NCBI RefSeq assembly: GCF_003123745.1 | Contig: NZ_QETB01000003.1 | Coordinates: forward strand, 248,001-312,000 | DNA length: 64,000 nucleotides | DNA from: Ancrocorticia populi | Lineage (GTDB): Bacteria; Actinomycetota; Actinomycetes; Actinomycetales; Actinomycetaceae | Direction of reading: 5' to 3' | Part shown: positions 62,824 to 64,000 of the stretch, in pieces | Numbering within the stretch: position 1 is the first letter of the stretch | Layout: the number at the start of each line of letters is the position of its first letter | Translations under genes and position numbers: made by a program | The notes under the pieces: model-generated | The model's input: the letters and a program-made list of their open reading frames with translations, nothing else | Database searches by the model: none | What the model was told of the DNA's origin: nothing

Positions 62824-64000
62824 GTGAAAATCAGCAACGATTTAGAACGGCAACTCATTGAATGGCGCCGCGACTTTCATAAGTACGCTGAGCCCGGATG
62901 GACGGAGTTCCGCACTACCGCGAAGATCGTCGAAGTGCTGCAGGGTCTCGGTTGGGAGGCTGTATACGGCCCTGACGTCCACGATGCCGAAACTCGTATG
63001 GGCGTCCCTGATTCCGAAACTCTGGTGGCAGCACGCGAGCGTGCCGTACAGCACGGCGCCAATCGGGAGTTGGTTGAGGCAATGGGCGATGGCTTCACGG
63101 GCGCTGTCGCGATCTTGAAGACAGGTAGGCCGGGGCCGGTTCTCGGGTTCCGCTTCGATATTGACAGTAATGATCTCAACGAATCGACGTCTCCAGAACA
63201 CCGTCCTACCGCCGAAGGCTTCGCGTCGGTCAACCAAGGAGCCATGCATGGGTGTGGTCACGACGGGCATGCGGCAATGGGCCTAGGCCTCGCAACGGTA
63301 CTGGCCGAGCACATAGATGAACTGACCGGCACCATCAAGATCTTCTTCCAGCCAGCCGAGGAGGGTGTGCGCGGGGCACACTCGATGGTTGCCGCCGGTT
63401 GGATGGATGATGTTGATATTTTTGTAGCCACTCATCTGCACTCGCGGCTCGGGCTCGGCAATATTTGCGTTGGCTCGGACCGCTATCTGGCCAGCACCAA
63501 GTTTGATGTAACCTTCACAGGCGTGGGGGCGCACGCTGGTGGCGACCCCCAGAGTGGAAAGAACGCCATGTTGGCCGCCTGCGCTGCAACAACAAACATG
63601 TTCGCGATTGCGCGCCATTCTAGCGGTGCATCCCGGATGAATGTCGGGACGCTCACGTCTGGCGAGGGCCGCAACGTTGTTCCACGCTCGGCGTTCCTTC
63701 AGGCCGAATGCCGCGGGGAAAACAGTGAGATCAACGATTACATGTTTAACCGGGCCAAGCAGGTTGTTTCAGGGGCCGCTGAGATGTTCGATGTCCAGTA
63801 CGACATCAGGCTCACGGGCCGTGCGGAAACCGCACCGCCCAGCCCAGAGCTGCTCCCCTTTGTCCACGAAGAATTTGCTGCGCTGCACGGGGTCAATCAG
63901 GTGACTGATTCAGGCGGCACAACCGGTTCCGAGGACGCCACCGCCATGATGAATCGGGTCAAGGAACGGGGCGGGCTCGCCACCTACGTATCCCTTGGTA
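62824..64000 (+). CDS. M20 family amidohydrolase (AbgA-like), runs off the window
   Basis: A GTG at 62824, six nt after AAAGGAG, starts a frame open to the window end (392 codons seen). The M20D metal motif 'HGCGHDGH' is at residues 142-149. 'FQPAEEGVRGAHSMVAAGWMDDVD' and the dimerisation-domain 'TFTGVGAHAGGDPQSGKNAMLAA' follow. This group includes p-aminobenzoyl-glutamate hydrolase subunits and N-acyl amino-acid hydrolases. It is cytosolic and the substrate is unknown. The 3' end is missing only because of the window edge. Confidence 0.92.
   Translation, partial: MKISNDLERQLIEWRRDFHKYAEPGWTEFRTTAKIVEVLQGLGWEAVYGPDVHDAETRMGVPDSETLVAARERAVQHGANRELVEAMGDGFTGAVAILKTGRPGPVLGFRFDIDSNDLNESTSPEHRPTAEGFASVNQGAMHGCGHDGHAAMGLGLATVLAEHIDELTGTIKIFFQPAEEGVRGAHSMVAAGWMDDVDIFVATHLHSRLGLGNICVGSDRYLASTKFDVTFTGVGAHAGGDPQSGKNAMLAACAATTNMFAIARHSSGASRMNVGTLTSGEGRNVVPRSAFLQAECRGENSEINDYMFNRAKQVVSGAAEMFDVQYDIRLTGRAETAPPSPELLPFVHEEFAALHGVNQVTDSGGTTGSEDATAMMNRVKERGGLATYVSLG

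Noticed and set aside
1-64000. CRISPR arrays, tRNA or rRNA genes, insertion sequences
   Set aside because: I read for regularly spaced repeats, T-arm sequences and transposase motifs on both strands and found none I could support.

Overview
The window reads as chromosomal DNA of a mid-to-high-GC actinobacterium. Indicators are a CebEFG/BglC/CebR-like sugar locus with a LacI-type palindromic box, paired YhgE/Pip membrane proteins, actinobacterial-style defence genes, and tight gene packing with ATGA/GTGA overlaps. Actinomycetaceae-like relatives (Trueperella, Arcanobacterium, Actinomyces) are a plausible guess, but no rRNA or tRNA gene is present to prove it. I saw no CRISPR array, insertion sequence or prophage structural gene.

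Region 1 (1-16.5 kb) is an accessory, defence-rich stretch. It holds an Abi_2/AbiF gene preceded by its own promoter and a very short terminated RNA, a housekeeping TIGR01777 epimerase, a GIY-YIG nuclease plus HEPN protein operon, and a divergent same-strand group (coiled-coil protein, DUF1266 membrane protein, STAND-like ATPase with TPR repeats). A large hypothetical protein, a VapBC-type toxin-antitoxin pair, a hypothetical gene split by an in-frame stop, and a C-terminally truncated NERD-domain gene follow.

Region 2 (16.5-32.6 kb) is a complete type 1 BREX phage-defence locus on the minus strand: brxA-brxB-brxC-pglX-(AlbA/Schlafen-like ATP-binding regulator)-pglZ-brxL-(GmrSD/BrxU-like DUF262-DUF1524 protein). 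The genes overlap or nearly touch throughout, so they are probably one transcript. A -10-like box and a 12-bp palindrome lie just upstream of brxA. The island is bordered by two gene fragments (truncated NERD gene on one side, C-terminal PKD-like fragment on the other), which suggests insertion. Two AT-richer genes beyond it (33.3-34.6 kb), one membrane protein and one HEPN-like protein, may extend the island.

Region 3 (34.7-41.8 kb) is a beta-glucoside/cellobiose-type utilisation operon (binding lipoprotein, two permeases, GH1 beta-glucosidase, LacI repressor). It has a clear promoter with a 16-bp palindromic operator just downstream, plus a separate lipoprotein gene with a strong hairpin after it.

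Region 4 (42.0-51.6 kb) is one long minus-strand operon for an amino compound. It encodes a class III aminotransferase, a zinc alcohol dehydrogenase, a PotDBCA-like ABC importer, a phospho-lyase-like class III enzyme, a hydroxylysine-kinase-like phosphotransferase and an SDR. The kinase plus phospho-lyase pair suggests uptake of an amino alcohol, phosphorylation, elimination to an aldehyde and redox processing.

Region 5 (51.9-64.0 kb) holds a GNAT gene broken by an in-frame stop, a tiny antitoxin-like ORF, a pair of YhgE/Pip proteins, a toxin-antitoxin pair, PepC aminopeptidase, an AbiEi/DUF559-type nuclease gene flanked by two copies of a ~65-nt imperfect repeat, a CapA-type gene with an in-frame stop, and the start of an M20 amidohydrolase that runs off the window.
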